Source: Takifugu bimaculatus (Eukaryota > Chordata > Actinopteri > Tetraodontiformes > Tetraodontidae). Taken from it: a DNA stretch of 64,000 nt. Made by a program: the position numbers and the translations under genes. Of this stretch, positions 49,501-60,871 are shown piece by piece. Position 1 is the stretch's first letter; every line of letters starts with the position of its first letter. The notes beneath the pieces were generated by a model, which made no database searches, was not told where the DNA came from, and saw nothing but the letters and a program-made list of their open reading frames with translations. The DNA is taken from positions 9,645,469-9,709,468 of the forward strand of contig CP034976.1 in assembly GCA_004026145.2 (NCBI GenBank), given 5' to 3'.

Positions 49501-50848
49501 TCAGTTTAACATCTCCACATTTGCATATAAGGCCTCTGCATCATCCACCCTTGGCTGCATCTGATATGAGTGGAACTGGAAACAGAGAGAAGCGAGAAAT
49601 GAGAAGCATAATCCCATTTTTGTACATTTCTGAGAAGGTCGAGCCCGACTGAATGAATGGATGTACCGGCATGTTGATGTAGACTGGATCTTCGGTGAAC
49701 TTCTCCTCGGGAGGTTTGCCGCTGGAATCAGAAGTGCCTGTTAAAGTCACGCATCTGTACCCAAAACGCCCGACATGACTGGACCTCCTTCCTTATTCAA
49801 AGGTCAAAGTCATGAGATATAAGACCCTTTTTGGGTTTTTTAAAATCACCAAACAAACCTGCTGGCATGGTTTTCTGTAGGTCTGTTAAAACTTTCAGAA
49901 TAGCCAGAGTCCTTCCTGATGATAGACACGTACCTTGGTGAGGGATAAATGGCAAAATGAGGTCATCGATCATCCGTGTCTAAGACACATTTACTGATTC
50001 TGCGTTCGAATTTACTGATTCTGCGTTTTACCATTTCTGTCTTATAACCAGAACAGCCCCAATGAAAAGGATCAAAAGCGCGATGAGCGTCACGACAATG
50101 GTCATGTGCAGCGGTGTCATCAGGGTTGCGCTCTCTAGGGGAAAATATTGAAATTGCTGTCGGTAAAACGTTGCACACTCTTTAGATCTGTGTGCGCAAA
50201 ATAGACGTCGCACTTACCTGTGATTGTGTCAGAATCATTACTTGGAGCATGTGTGCCATCTAAAAAAATGTAATTAGGGAGTCATTTCACTGTCTTTCAC
50301 CAAATATTTTAAGGGTGTTACTGGGTTTCTTACACAGAAGAGTAATGGAGACAGAGTCCCTGTAGAAACTGTACTGGTTCCCCTTTGCAATGACTCTCAA
50401 GTAGAGGTTTGTATCGTTTTGGTCGACGTCTTGGATCATGAGGGAACAGTTCCCTTTGTCCTTGTTTCCGATGATTTTGGTTTTGCCCCTGTATCTCTTC
50501 AGCACCCAAGTGTCATTTGTGTGATAAACAAATGCGTTCTTGTCCTGGTCGTTGACGGTAAACTGACTTCTCTCCCCTCTTTTCCAGTAAACCTGAACAT
50601 CGTTGGTGTAGAATTGGCGCGGGTAGGTGAAAACACACGGTATGGTCACGTTTGATCCGGGCGGCGCAAAAATGGAACTCGTGACATTAATGTCCCAACT
50701 CTGACCTGTGTTTAAAATCAACCCAGATTCTATATTATTAGAGGCTACACCACATTAGATCCAGTATATCACACGTGCAGGCATCACCTTTTGACCCAGA
50801 GGCCAGGAGGAGTATGAGACTTAGCACCACATGGCCCGGCAGCCTCAT
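49501..50848 (-). CDS. Single V-set Ig receptor gene E with multi-tyrosine tail
   Basis: Exons 50848-50788, 50705-50334, 50259-50218, 50134-50032, 49915-49859, 49721-49667 and 49575-49501 join without a break to about 254 residues. Signal peptide GHVVLSLILLLASGSK; one V-set domain (SNVTIPCVFTY, NCSLMIQDVDQNDTNLYLRVI); a short stalk rich in Ser/Thr/Asp; TM MTIVVTLIALLILFIGAVLV; a tail with GYSES, DPVYINM, YQMQ and ALYANVEM. TM-exon phase and the K-W ending match gene D, showing close relation. The V domain lacks the extra cysteine before IPC that gene A, B and D domains use to bond to their first C2 domain, which fits the absence of a C2 domain here. The acceptor at 49,721 was chosen because one 16 bases upstream gives a stop in phase. 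Confidence 0.72.
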
Positions 50849-52013
50849 CTGGTCCAAAATAAACAATATGGAGGTTAACAGATCTGCTTCCGAAGTTGTC
50901 GCAGCAACAACGACAACGTGGGTTCCCTCACAGCTGAATACTCACTGTGGGATGGATGTGGAACATCTGTGAGACCAGGCTGCCCTTCGGTCAGTCGTAG
51001 ATGTTTGCTGCTCTGTCAGTTGACCTTTCTCTTCTGGGTACAGATCAACTAGGGCGGCAAGAGCCGTGAATTGGAGTGTGAACAGGAAATGACCTCCTCG
51101 AAGTTCTAAATAATCACACTTGCACTTTTGCCTGCACACACACAGGCCTCAACATGCAAAAGAGACATGCACACATATAAAGATGCAAAGTTTAGATGAC
51201 TGCACCAAAGTATTTACCGTACTGTGTGTCTAAACGAGCTAATCTGAGACCTGTACTATAGCACCTAATGTAACTGGACCTGTTGTGAAAAGGAAGGAAG
51301 CCATCCAATTTTGAATTCATCAGCAGTGATGGGTGAGTTCTCGATAAGCACTCGATGCTGTCAAACCAAAAAGTGAGGTGCACAATAACACACTGGTTTC
51401 GCATACTAGCATTAACTAACCTGGAAAAACTGTAATAAATAATTAAATAATGAGAAAAGGAGAGAAATCTGTTTAAAATAAGCATAAAAGAGGGAAATTA
51501 ATAATGAACCTCTATCAACTGACACACTGTTTGTTCGTTTTTTGTTTTTTCTTTCTCTGTGTCTAAACTAAATAAATTATAAATAAAATTTCAAGTTGGG
51601 CGGTCAGTGATTGAGCTCAATACGGCCACTAGATGGCGTAACAAGCATTATCACATCTTTTGTGGTGAACTTTGCCACTCAAGTGTGACTCGGAAGCCAC
51701 CTGGAATGTGGGCCAGGACTCGGGCCTCAAGGTGCCGTCATGTGACTCCCGAATGGCGCAGTGAGAGTGCGCGGAGCTGCAGAGGTTATGCGAACCTTCC
51801 CTTTAAAGTTTTTTTTCTCTCCCTGTGTCGGTCGGATCAGCACTACTGGAAGAAACCATTCCCGGGTTTCAGTCACGGGTCTCAGGGGAGATGGGACGCG
51901 GCGGTGTGTAGAAGGATGACGGTTCTTTGGCGAGAAGGGGCGTGCGGCAGCGGCGCGTCAGAGGAGCTCCTCTTCTTCACCTGTGCGCTGATCGATCCAG
52001 CAAACACTGATGG
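50849..52013. other. Spacer between gene E and the TBC gene
   Basis: No supported gene. GC content rises after about 51,700, consistent with the promoter and 5' UTR of the TBC gene. Confidence 0.35.
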
Positions 52014-55000
52014 ATGATCCTGAGGCAGCTTCGGAAGGGGGCCGACAGCGGCCAGGACGTCCGCTTCCAGAGTCGGGTGGCCGCGGTGAGCGTCCCCGCT
52101 GTATCCGGCACACGCCTCACCTTACCCGGGGTCATGGACGATGAGGGGAGGGTCGACGAGTCCAGACTGAGGATGCACATCTTCAAAAACGGTAGAAGAG
52201 CAAATAATCATACCTCTCTGCACCAACATTTTTTTTCTCCTTTTATTTCTGTCCTAAACATCTTGAGTCTAATTAATATGCGCTTTTTTATAATGTCAAG
52301 TGTGTTATGGACTCTTTTTTCCATTTATTAGCTGTAAGCGCCGTCCATTGAGACCCATTAATCTTAAGGCAAAAGATTCTGCTGTAACTGTACTATGCAG
52401 TAATGCAAAATTACTTCAATAGATTTCTCTATTACTGTAAAACATAATTTTGTGCATGTAACTTAAACTTGGATATTTCATGTATCTCTATATTCTTGCG
52501 CATTTTGTTATTTAAAATCTACTTTTATCTCATCTAGCATGTGAACTATTTAGCTGCTGCCATAAAGAAATCGCCAAACTTTTTTTTTTTTAAGCGGGAG
52601 GGAAGTCAAATGATGCTTTGCACATGAAACCACAGTTAAACCGTTCTGTTAAATCCATCATTTAAGAGCACATGGCCCCCCCTGGAGGGAGGAACAGCTC
52701 TGTGGTAGCACAACAGATACCATTTAGACTCGCTCCCGATTTCCAGAAGCACGATCACATGAGATTCAGATGGCAGGCAAAATTTTCAGTGAATTGTGAG
52801 CAAATCTGGATTAGAGCTCTCAGCGTGGGTTCAGTGCAGCGAAAAATCACCTTCATGCATTTCCTGGACCTCCAGCCGCCCAGCAGCTCCTGCTACTGCA
52901 GGAATCTAACATACTTACAAGGAAGGTATAGCATCTATGAGCAGGAATGTGAAAACCCACTCTCATTGTCTGTGGCTCTTTTTGACCTTTAGTCACATTC
53001 CACCCTTAAAAAGATCCAAAAACAAAGATTAAAGAATCAGCAGAGCAAAACATTACATAAGACAGCTCAATTCCCTGTGAAAAAACAGGGCAAAGTTCAC
53101 CGTACTAGGGATAAGCAATGGACACCTCATCTTTAAGTTCTTTAAGGCCTTTTAAGGCTTGATCGAAATGTTTTCTATGGCCAGGCGGTGTGTCTCCCTC
53201 CGAGCGAGGTCTGGCATGGCGGTTCCTGTTTGGGATGTACCCGTGCGGTTCCACAGCTTTGGAGCGCTCTCTGCTGCAGGAGCAGCTGGTCGTACGTTAC
53301 CAGGTGATGAAGAGGAGGTGGCAGCAGTTTCTCCCCTCGACTGTTCAGATTCACCTGAACGGAACGGACGGTGAGAGCGGGAACGCGACAGAATCGTAAT
53401 CTCGGAGATTCAACTGTCTTCGGTCAAGCACACTTCCCTGCTTTCTAGCCGAGTTGTTGGCTGGGGTCAGGTACTTCGACCAGAGGCAGGCGCATGTCCA
53501 GCAGCAGACCCAGGACCAGTCAGAGGAGATCAGGGAAAGACTGGCCTTTTTGGAGCTCCAGGCACAGGTTGGAGGGACCATTCTGCTATACACATGGCCA
53601 CAGTTGTGATGTTTTTGCCAGCTTTTCATGCAACTCTTCTACAAAATGTAAATGCTTTAACTGATTCGAAGCAAGACAGTTAACTTGTGATCAAAAGTCA
53701 GTGCCTCAGCCCAAAAACTTGCCACAGCTTTAGAAATTCTCTACTTCTGTTGGACCGCGTAACGTATTTTTCTTCAAACTAATATCTGCTCTCTTTCTGT
53801 GTTTTTTTTATGGGTGGAGGAAATGTGAGTTTAGGGAAATGACTCATCGTGATCTCATTATCTTAAGAAATAACCTGTTAAACACACATTGACAGATGTT
53901 TCCATTTGTCTTCTTTGTTTCATTTTAATGCTTTTATCTTGTTTGTGGAATGTGTGCATTAACAGCAGCTGGCGTGCACGGGCAGATTATTGAAAACAGA
54001 AACTGATTGAAGTAATAGCATGAGCTGATCGTGCTAATCTCTCGACATTATCTCAGGAGGAGTGAGAACAACAGTGGCTTCAGTGTGTAAATATACTAAT
54101 GAAAAGTCGATGTTTGCTCTCTTAGATCCTGTTTGAACGTGTCACGTTTGACCAGAGGGAGCTGCGGGAGGCCATACGGATCATAGACAAGGACGTGCCG
54201 AGGACCAGCAGAGACCTGAGCTATTACCAGTGAGTGACTATGACCTGAAGAAGTGAATCATTGAGGTTTTATTTATTACAACAGTGTGTTTTTCTTTGGG
54301 ATTACGATAATGAGCCTCAGATGCTTTTGTATGTTGTGAAATGGACCACTCAAATTATCACTATAGTCAGTGCTGAAACAGTATATACATATAATACCCA
54401 TAAAAAAAGTGATTGTAATTTATATTTTGCTGTAGGGGTGAAGGTTTGGGCAATTTGTTGGTGCTGAGAGACATCCTCATCACTTATGCTGCCTTCCATC
54501 CAGGTAGGTCACCTCGGGCTTATGGACACTTATTAGATCAGACAAAACTCCGACTTGTGCTAGAATGGAAACAAAAAATTGTGTTTGTGCACCGTTTAAT
54601 TCAGAGGTCAGTTACGCCCAAGGGATGAACGACCTGTGCAGCCGGTTCTTGGAGGTCCTTGACTCTGAGGTGGACACCTTCTGGAGTTTTTCCTGTTACA
54701 TGGAGAAATTCTCCAAAGACTTCAGGGCTGATGGTCTACGCAGAAAAATAGGTAAGGATACCTCCAATAAAACATACATGAACCATGAATAAAGCACAAT
54801 ACACTCTTCACAAGCATCTTGTCTGATGTATGTAATTGTTTAAGAGTTGGAGGCAGACCTGTTGAAGGAACTGGATCCTCAGCTTTACGAACATTTAGTC
54901 ACAGACAGCATGGAAAGCTTTGCCTTCTGCCACAGGTACCTGGCTTTAAATGCTTGGTAATCTCCCCCCTCTGTGTAAATATGAAGTACGCCCGTTGATC

Positions 55001-55700
55001 CGCTGACTAAATATGTTGCCCCTCCCTTAAGATGGCTTCTGCTAGGTTTCCAAAGGGAGTTTGAGCACTGTGACGCCTTACGTTTGTTCGAGATCCTGAG
55101 CTGCGACCACTTGGAGTTGATTTCCCAAAAAGTAGAAAGAGCCCGTTATCAAGAAAGGCTGGTACAGAAATGGAACACAGGTGAAATTTAAAACCATACA
55201 AGTCACGTATAAAAGTAAATTACATATGAACCAGAGTTTATTTTCCTTTTTATTCCTGTTAAAAGTCTGACAAATATGTCTGCCTGTGTTTGCAGAGGAC
55301 AGCTCAGAGGCAGAGCTGCGGACCATCAACACGGACTTCACCTTTGAACTCTTCATCTGCGCGGCCATCCTGCTGGAGAACAGAGAGTCTCTGCTGCAGT
55401 GCCGAGATGATGCGCAGCTCATTCATTTCACCAGCAGGTGCGTCTGGCCCACAAGGCCACACGGCAGCATCGGCGGAGTGGCTTTTTGTCTCCGATTTTA
55501 CTCATTCCAAACAAATGTGCCTTTTGTTCAGCCTTCAGGGAACGCTGGATTTGAACAGCATACTTGAGAAGGCAGAGAGCCACTTGTACAACTACTGCAA
55601 GCGCTGCACGTGGGACTACATGAGCGGACAGTGCAGCGCTGACGAGAGCAGAGGAGAGGACTTCCTTTTACTGCTCCGCGGTCTGCTTGTTTTAAAATGA
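52014..55700 (+). CDS. TBC-domain Rab GTPase-activating protein (TBC1D15/16/17/25-like)
   Basis: Ten exons join in frame to about 450 residues: 52014-52191, 53185-53370, 53449-53567, 54126-54229, 54436-54503, 54605-54751, 54845-54935, 55032-55180, 55296-55437, 55532-55700. TBC proteins speed GTP hydrolysis by Rab GTPases with an arginine and a glutamine finger. Both are present: IDKDVPRTSRD (IxxDxxR, Arg at about 187) and VSYAQGMNDL (YxQ, Gln at about 224). The domain begins with GVSPSERGLAWRFLFGMYP and includes FCHRWLLLGFQREF. A short N-terminus of about 60 residues precedes it and no PH or LC3-binding domain is obvious. Overall shape is that of the Gyp7/TBC1D15-17-25 group; the exact member is not clear, so no symbol. 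The ATG at 52,014 is the first in the frame that reaches the domain; an upstream start is possible. Confidence 0.85.
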
Positions 55701-57545
55701 CATCCAGGACTCTCATGCAGCCGCAAATCACCCCGATGAACTCCTCTTTGCAAAGCCGATATATTTCATTGCAGTTTTTATTCCCGAGGAAAACAGTTTG
55801 GTGTATAACTGCTTACATTCAATCTGACTGTTGCTGCTTATTCTAAACGTACTGTAACATTGTTTTTTTTTAATGACCAATGGTAACTGTGAGTGACTCA
55901 TTTTACATGCAAAAAAACATTAAAAAAAAAAAAAAAGAGGGTTATACAACAGTCAACTGTTGGAAAACAACGTGCATGGCCGGATGAGATCTGGTGTGTC
56001 GCAACAGGTGGCAGCATGGCAAGATATTTAGTGCCAGGTGGCCCGTGTGTCAGCGAGCGTGTAACAGGAATAGAAATCAGTATTTTGAGGTCTGGAAGAG
56101 GGACTCTGGCAGTAAGGTGGAGGACTTGAATACAAAATGTTGCTGAAAAAATAAATAAAGTAATTTAAGATCATGTATCTGTGCCTTTGAATATTTACTA
56201 TTATGTTTGCTGTGGTTTTTTTTCTTCATCTACATTCCAACGTTTCTGTTAACTCGTGAGGAAGAGCAAGAATTGAAACTCTGAAGCCACGTCTGTGCAC
56301 ACCCTCCAGCGTGCCTCACTGAGACTTCATCATCAACACGGTATTTTGAAAAATATTTAACTCTTTAGTACAACAACTCACTTACTTCCAAAGCTTGTGA
56401 CCATACACAGTTTGGCTTCTGGGGAGGTAATGACTGCAAACCTTCTCCCACGGAACTTGAGGAGCATAAATCTGGGCTCTGAGCTAAGAGTCACCTGACA
56501 CCCTGATGCACTCTCCCTTCGCGGTCCTCTATATACACTGGGGAGCACAGGCTCTCGCCCTCTTCGTCATCCGGCCAGGAGAGGGAAAGGAGTGCTTGGG
56601 AGGAGTGCTGTGTGCTGAGCAAAGTCCTCACGTTTTGAACAACTAATCCTTTAAGGTAAAGTCTCTCCATAGGAAGCATCACAATCGTGGCTTCACAGAC
56701 TGTCCTGCTTGTTGCTTTGAAAGACTGGCTGTCAGATGCTTGCAGGGTTTGTGGTAAATATTAGCATCTGGGTAAAAAGTGTATGAGAGACCAGTGGCTG
56801 ACCACAGGCTGTGTGGTGCGGAGAAGCTAGTGAACTGATCCATCGGCCGTCAGAACACAAGGCCGCCATGAATGTTTTCCCTCCCTTCATGTGGAAACGA
56901 ATCGACAGCAGTGTCAGCATTTTCTGTTCTGCTACATAACTGTATAACAGGCAATCTAATAATCTGCTGTCTAAGTAGGTTAAACAGATGTATATTAAAA
57001 AAATAATAATTTATGTGCTTTGGTGCATTTTTCAGCTGCATTCTTAATATATACCCTAATTCTTTAAAGAGTTTATTCCATACCTCAGTCAGCTAATTTT
57101 GAGAAGCTACAGCTCCAAAAGAGGCTTTTGTTCAACTTTCAGTAATCTAATTTGTCTGGCACCGTCGCTCTGAGACCTGGTTTCATGTCTATATGTTGTG
57201 TGACCTTCTAGAGAAGAAAGAGAAAAAAGCCTATAATGATGTATTCCTGTTCACAACCTGCAAATGCTGTAGATGTGCCGATACTTTTTACAGGAACGAG
57301 ACTATCAGAAGCCAGCTGTCGGAAAAATAGCCTCTCCGATCACTATTTCAGGATCAGTAAATCACATTTCACAGGCCTGACGTGCTTGCTTCAGTATTGA
57401 GTTGCTGAACGCAGTGTGGAATAGACTGGAAAGAGTCAGGAGACATACCCAGTCAACACATTAATCAATTGATTTAAAATAACTTATTTTGTTGGTTTGA
57501 ATCTCAGTCAGCCTATAGTGATTATTTCTTGTTTTCCCATTTAAG
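55701..57545. other. TBC 3' UTR, intergenic DNA and hspa8 5' region
   Basis: An AATAAA-rich patch lies near 56,148-56,165. The acceptor TTTAAG ending at 57,545 is immediately before the hspa8 start codon, so hspa8 should have a non-coding first exon in this stretch; I could not place it or its heat-shock elements with confidence. Confidence 0.4.
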
Positions 57546-60349
57546 ATGTCAAAAGGACCGGCAGTAGGCATCGATCTGGGCACCACCTATTCCTGCGTGG
57601 GCATCTTCCAGCATGGTAAAGTGGAAATCATTGCCAATGACCAGGGAAACAGGACCACTCCCAGCTATGTGGCATTCACGGACACTGAGAGGCTGATTGG
57701 TGATGCTGCCAAGAACCAGGTGGCCATGAACCCAGGAAACACAGTGTTTGGTAAGGCTCCCAATGAAACAGACAAACAGAAATATCAGCCACCCCAATCC
57801 AACTGCATCTGCTGGTTTCCTTAATTCCGTTCCAGATGCCAAGCGTCTGATCGGTCGTAAGTTTGATGACGCCGTGGTGCAGTCAGACATGAAGCACTGG
57901 CCTTTTAAAGTTGTCAACGATTCATCCAAACCCAAGATGGAAGTTGAGTACAAGGGTGAGATAAAGACCTTCTACCCTGAGGAGATTTCCTCTATGGTCC
58001 TCACCAAGATGAAGGAGATATCTGAGGCCTATCTCGGAAAGGTAGCGCATGCAGTTTATTCAGACACTCGCAAGTAGAAGTTATAGACTGAAGCATAGTA
58101 TAGTACGGACTTTCTACCCACGAAACCTCATTAAATTAAATCCAGGTGTTTACTTGACACCTGGAATCAGACATTTCTCTACTTTGAGGAGGCCTGCACA
58201 CAGAATTAGTATGTAAAAACGAATAAATGCACAAATGTTGTGTTCTGCAGTGACATCATGGTATTTCCATCTTCACAGATTGTGAACAATGCTGTCATCA
58301 CAGTTCCTGCTTACTTCAATGACTCCCAGCGCCAAGCCACCAAAGATGCTGGGACCATCGCTGGGCTCAATGTGCTGCGCATCATCAACGAACCCACAGC
58401 TGCAGCCATCGCTTATGGCCTGGACAAAAAGGTCACTACTAATTCAACCACGATTCATGACATTTCATGCTCCTCGTAGTCATGTTTATGTTTCATGCTA
58501 GGTTGGCAGCGAGCGAAATGTACTTATCTTTGACCTCGGAGGGGGAACTTTTGATGTCTCCATCTTGACCATTGAGGACGGCATCTTTGAGGTCAAGTCC
58601 ACAGCCGGCGACACTCACTTGGGTGGTGAAGACTTTGACAATCGTATGGTGAACCACTTCATTGCCGAGTTTAAGCGCAAGTTCAAGAAGGATATCAGCA
58701 ACAACAAGCGTGCGGTGCGCCGCCTGCGCACGGCCTGCGAGCGTGCCAAGCGCACCCTCTCCAGCAGCACCCAAGCCAGCATAGAGATCGACTCGCTCTA
58801 CGAAGGAACGGATTTCTATACCTCCGTCACCAGGGCCCGTTTTGAAGAGCTGAACGCAGATCTGTTTCGTGGAACCCTCGACCCTGTGGAAAAAGCCCTG
58901 AGGGATGCCAAAATGGACAAGTCTCAGATCCATGACATCGTCTTGGTTGGCGGCTCAACACGCATCCCCAAGATTCAGAAGCTGCTGCAGGATTTCTTCA
59001 ATGGCCGTGATCTGAACAAGAGCATCAACCCCGATGAGGCTGTGGCCTATGGTGCAGGTGAGCGTCAGATATGCGTCTGTCCTCGTTTTCACGCTCGATT
59101 TCTCGTGTCAGCGGACTGAATTTGATAAATCATTCATGAGCTTGGCTTTGAATTCAAATTTTGCGATCTTTACACAGCTGTCCAGGCGGCTATTTTGGCC
59201 GGAGATAAGTCCGAAAATGTTCAGGACCTGCTCCTGCTGGATGTCACGCCCTTGTCCCTGGGAATTGAGACTGCTGGAGGAGTGATGACTGTCCTTATCA
59301 AAAGAAACACCACCATTCCCACCAAGCAAACACAGATATTTACCACTTATTCGGACAACCAACCTGGAGTGCTCATTCAGGTAGATAATGCTGAAATGCT
59401 GCTCTACACACTTGATTGTTGTCTTCCATTTGTCCCCATTCTTTCGAAACACACTGTGACAGAACAGAATTTGATCTCAAAACTTATTTTTAGGTTTATG
59501 AAGGTGAAAGAGCCATGACCAAGGACAATAATATCTTGGGCAAGTTTGAGCTGACTGGGATTCCACCTGCACCCAGAGGCGTCCCCCAGATTGAGGTGAC
59601 CTTTGACATTGATGCCAATGGCATTCTTAATGTGTCTGCAGCCGACAAAAGCACAGGAAAAGAGAACAAGATCACCATCACTAACGACAAAGGTATATGA
59701 CCTCATTTAAAATCTCAAGAGCTTAAAAATATTCTAACAGGGGCTACAGAAGCTTTGTGTCTGATGTCCTCACAGGACGACTGAGCAAGGAAGACATTGA
59801 AAAAATGGTCCATGAGGCAGAGCAGTTCAAGGCTGAGGATGATGCCCAGAGAGACAAGGTGACAGCCAAGAACTCCCTGGAGTCTCTGGCCTTTAACATG
59901 AAGAGCACCGTGGAGGATGAGAAGCTCCAGGACAAGATCAGCCCCGAGGACAAAAAAACCATCATCGACAAGTGCAACGAAGTCATCGCCTGGCTGGACA
60001 GGAACCAGGTGGAATTCCTTTTTCACTGCATGTAAACTGGGCCCTCTTATCCTGTGTATGAGCATATTGTGTGGAAACTCATACAAAATTGCACCACATT
60101 TTCTGAGATGGGGTAATTTCTGCAGTTGCCTGTAAGAAGTGACATTCAGTTATCTTCCAGACCGCTGAAAAGGACGAGTATGAACACCAGCAGAAGGAAC
60201 TGGAAAAGGTGTGCAATCCCATCATCACCAAGCTGTATCAGGGTGCTGGGGGAATGCCAGGTGGAATGCCAGGTGGAATGCCAGGTGGAATGCCCGGTGG
60301 TGCTGGAGGAAGCTCCTCCACTGGTCCAACCATCGAGGAGGTCGACTAA
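57546..60349 (+). CDS. hspa8: Constitutive heat-shock cognate 70 kDa protein (Hsc70)
   Basis: Eight coding exons join in frame to about 647 residues (HSPA8 is 646): 57546-57750, 57836-58041, 58279-58431, 58502-59057, 59178-59380, 59494-59692, 59776-60008, 60161-60349. This is the cytosolic ATP-driven chaperone for folding, clathrin uncoating and chaperone-mediated autophagy. Signatures: GIDLGTTYSCVG near the start, IFDLGGGTFDVSIL, VLVGGSTRIPKIQKLL, the linker DLLLLDVTPLSLGIE, and the C-terminal GGMPGGMPGG repeats ending in the cytosolic EEVD motif that binds TPR co-chaperones. The intron-rich structure marks hspa8 rather than the mostly intronless inducible hspa1 genes. IVNNAVITVPAYF differs slightly from the usual TVTNAVVTVPAYF. 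A poly(A) signal AATAAA lies at 60,482. Confidence 0.95.
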
Positions 60350-60481
60350 ACGCTTCTCTAACAGTTTTCTTCCCACATCTCCACATGCATTTATTTAATA
60401 TGCCAGAATGTCCATGAATCTAGTTAACATTTGACTTGACTTAAGTGGCTTTAAACACTAGATGTTTTTGTCCAAAACCTC

Positions 60482-60487
60482 AATAAA
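60482..60487 (+). terminator. Poly(A) signal of hspa8
   Basis: AATAAA about 135 bases after the hspa8 stop codon. Confidence 0.55.
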
Positions 60488-60737
60488 TCTAAAAAAGAAT
60501 CTCAATCTGAAAACTGTGAGTTAAGAGTTGTCCCTCTCTCTGATCTGATTCTGTTCAATAAACTAGTAAAACACAAGAACTGGATTCTGATTCTTTTTTT
60601 CATGATGTACAACAGCCCATGGGGCAGGATTTGAATGATGAAGTTTCCCTTTCCTGTTTGAGTGCTGTTGTCAGTCACCAGTGGAGTAATCATGCAACTT
60701 TGGGTGCATTAAAACTAACCTACAGTCTAAGCCCTCA

Positions 60738-60762
60738 CAGGTGCTTATCACCAGGTGTTCCC
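60738..60762 (+). promoter_or_regulatory. Possible PTF1-type pancreatic acinar element
   Basis: Two CAGGTG E-boxes (60,738 and 60,752), the second followed at once by TTCCC. PTF1 sites of acinar digestive enzyme genes combine an E-box with a TTTCCC box, and this lies about 60 bases before the TATA box of the protease gene. Match and spacing are imperfect; inference. Confidence 0.35.
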
Positions 60763-60810
60763 TTCCCGGAGTTATGCCTACAGTTCACGGTCAGGTTTGT
60801 CTGAGTTCCG

Positions 60811-60820
60811 CCTATAAAAA
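60811..60820 (+). promoter_or_regulatory. TATA box of the chymotrypsin-like gene
   Basis: CCTATAAAAA about 60 bases before the start codon at 60,872, the compact arrangement typical of highly expressed digestive enzyme genes. Confidence 0.7.
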
Positions 60821-60871
60821 GGGAATATCAGAGAACAACGGGGACTCGGGGGGAATCGAATCGCGATCGCC

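Noticed and set aside
58493..58933. 146-residue minus-strand frame within hspa8 exon 4
   Set aside because: It is the antisense shadow of a highly conserved Hsp70 exon, a well-known artefact.
57751..60160. U14-type box C/D snoRNAs inside hspa8 introns
   Set aside because: Mammalian HSPA8 introns carry them, so I looked in several of the introns for a C box/D box pair with U14-like sequence, but saw no convincing match by eye.
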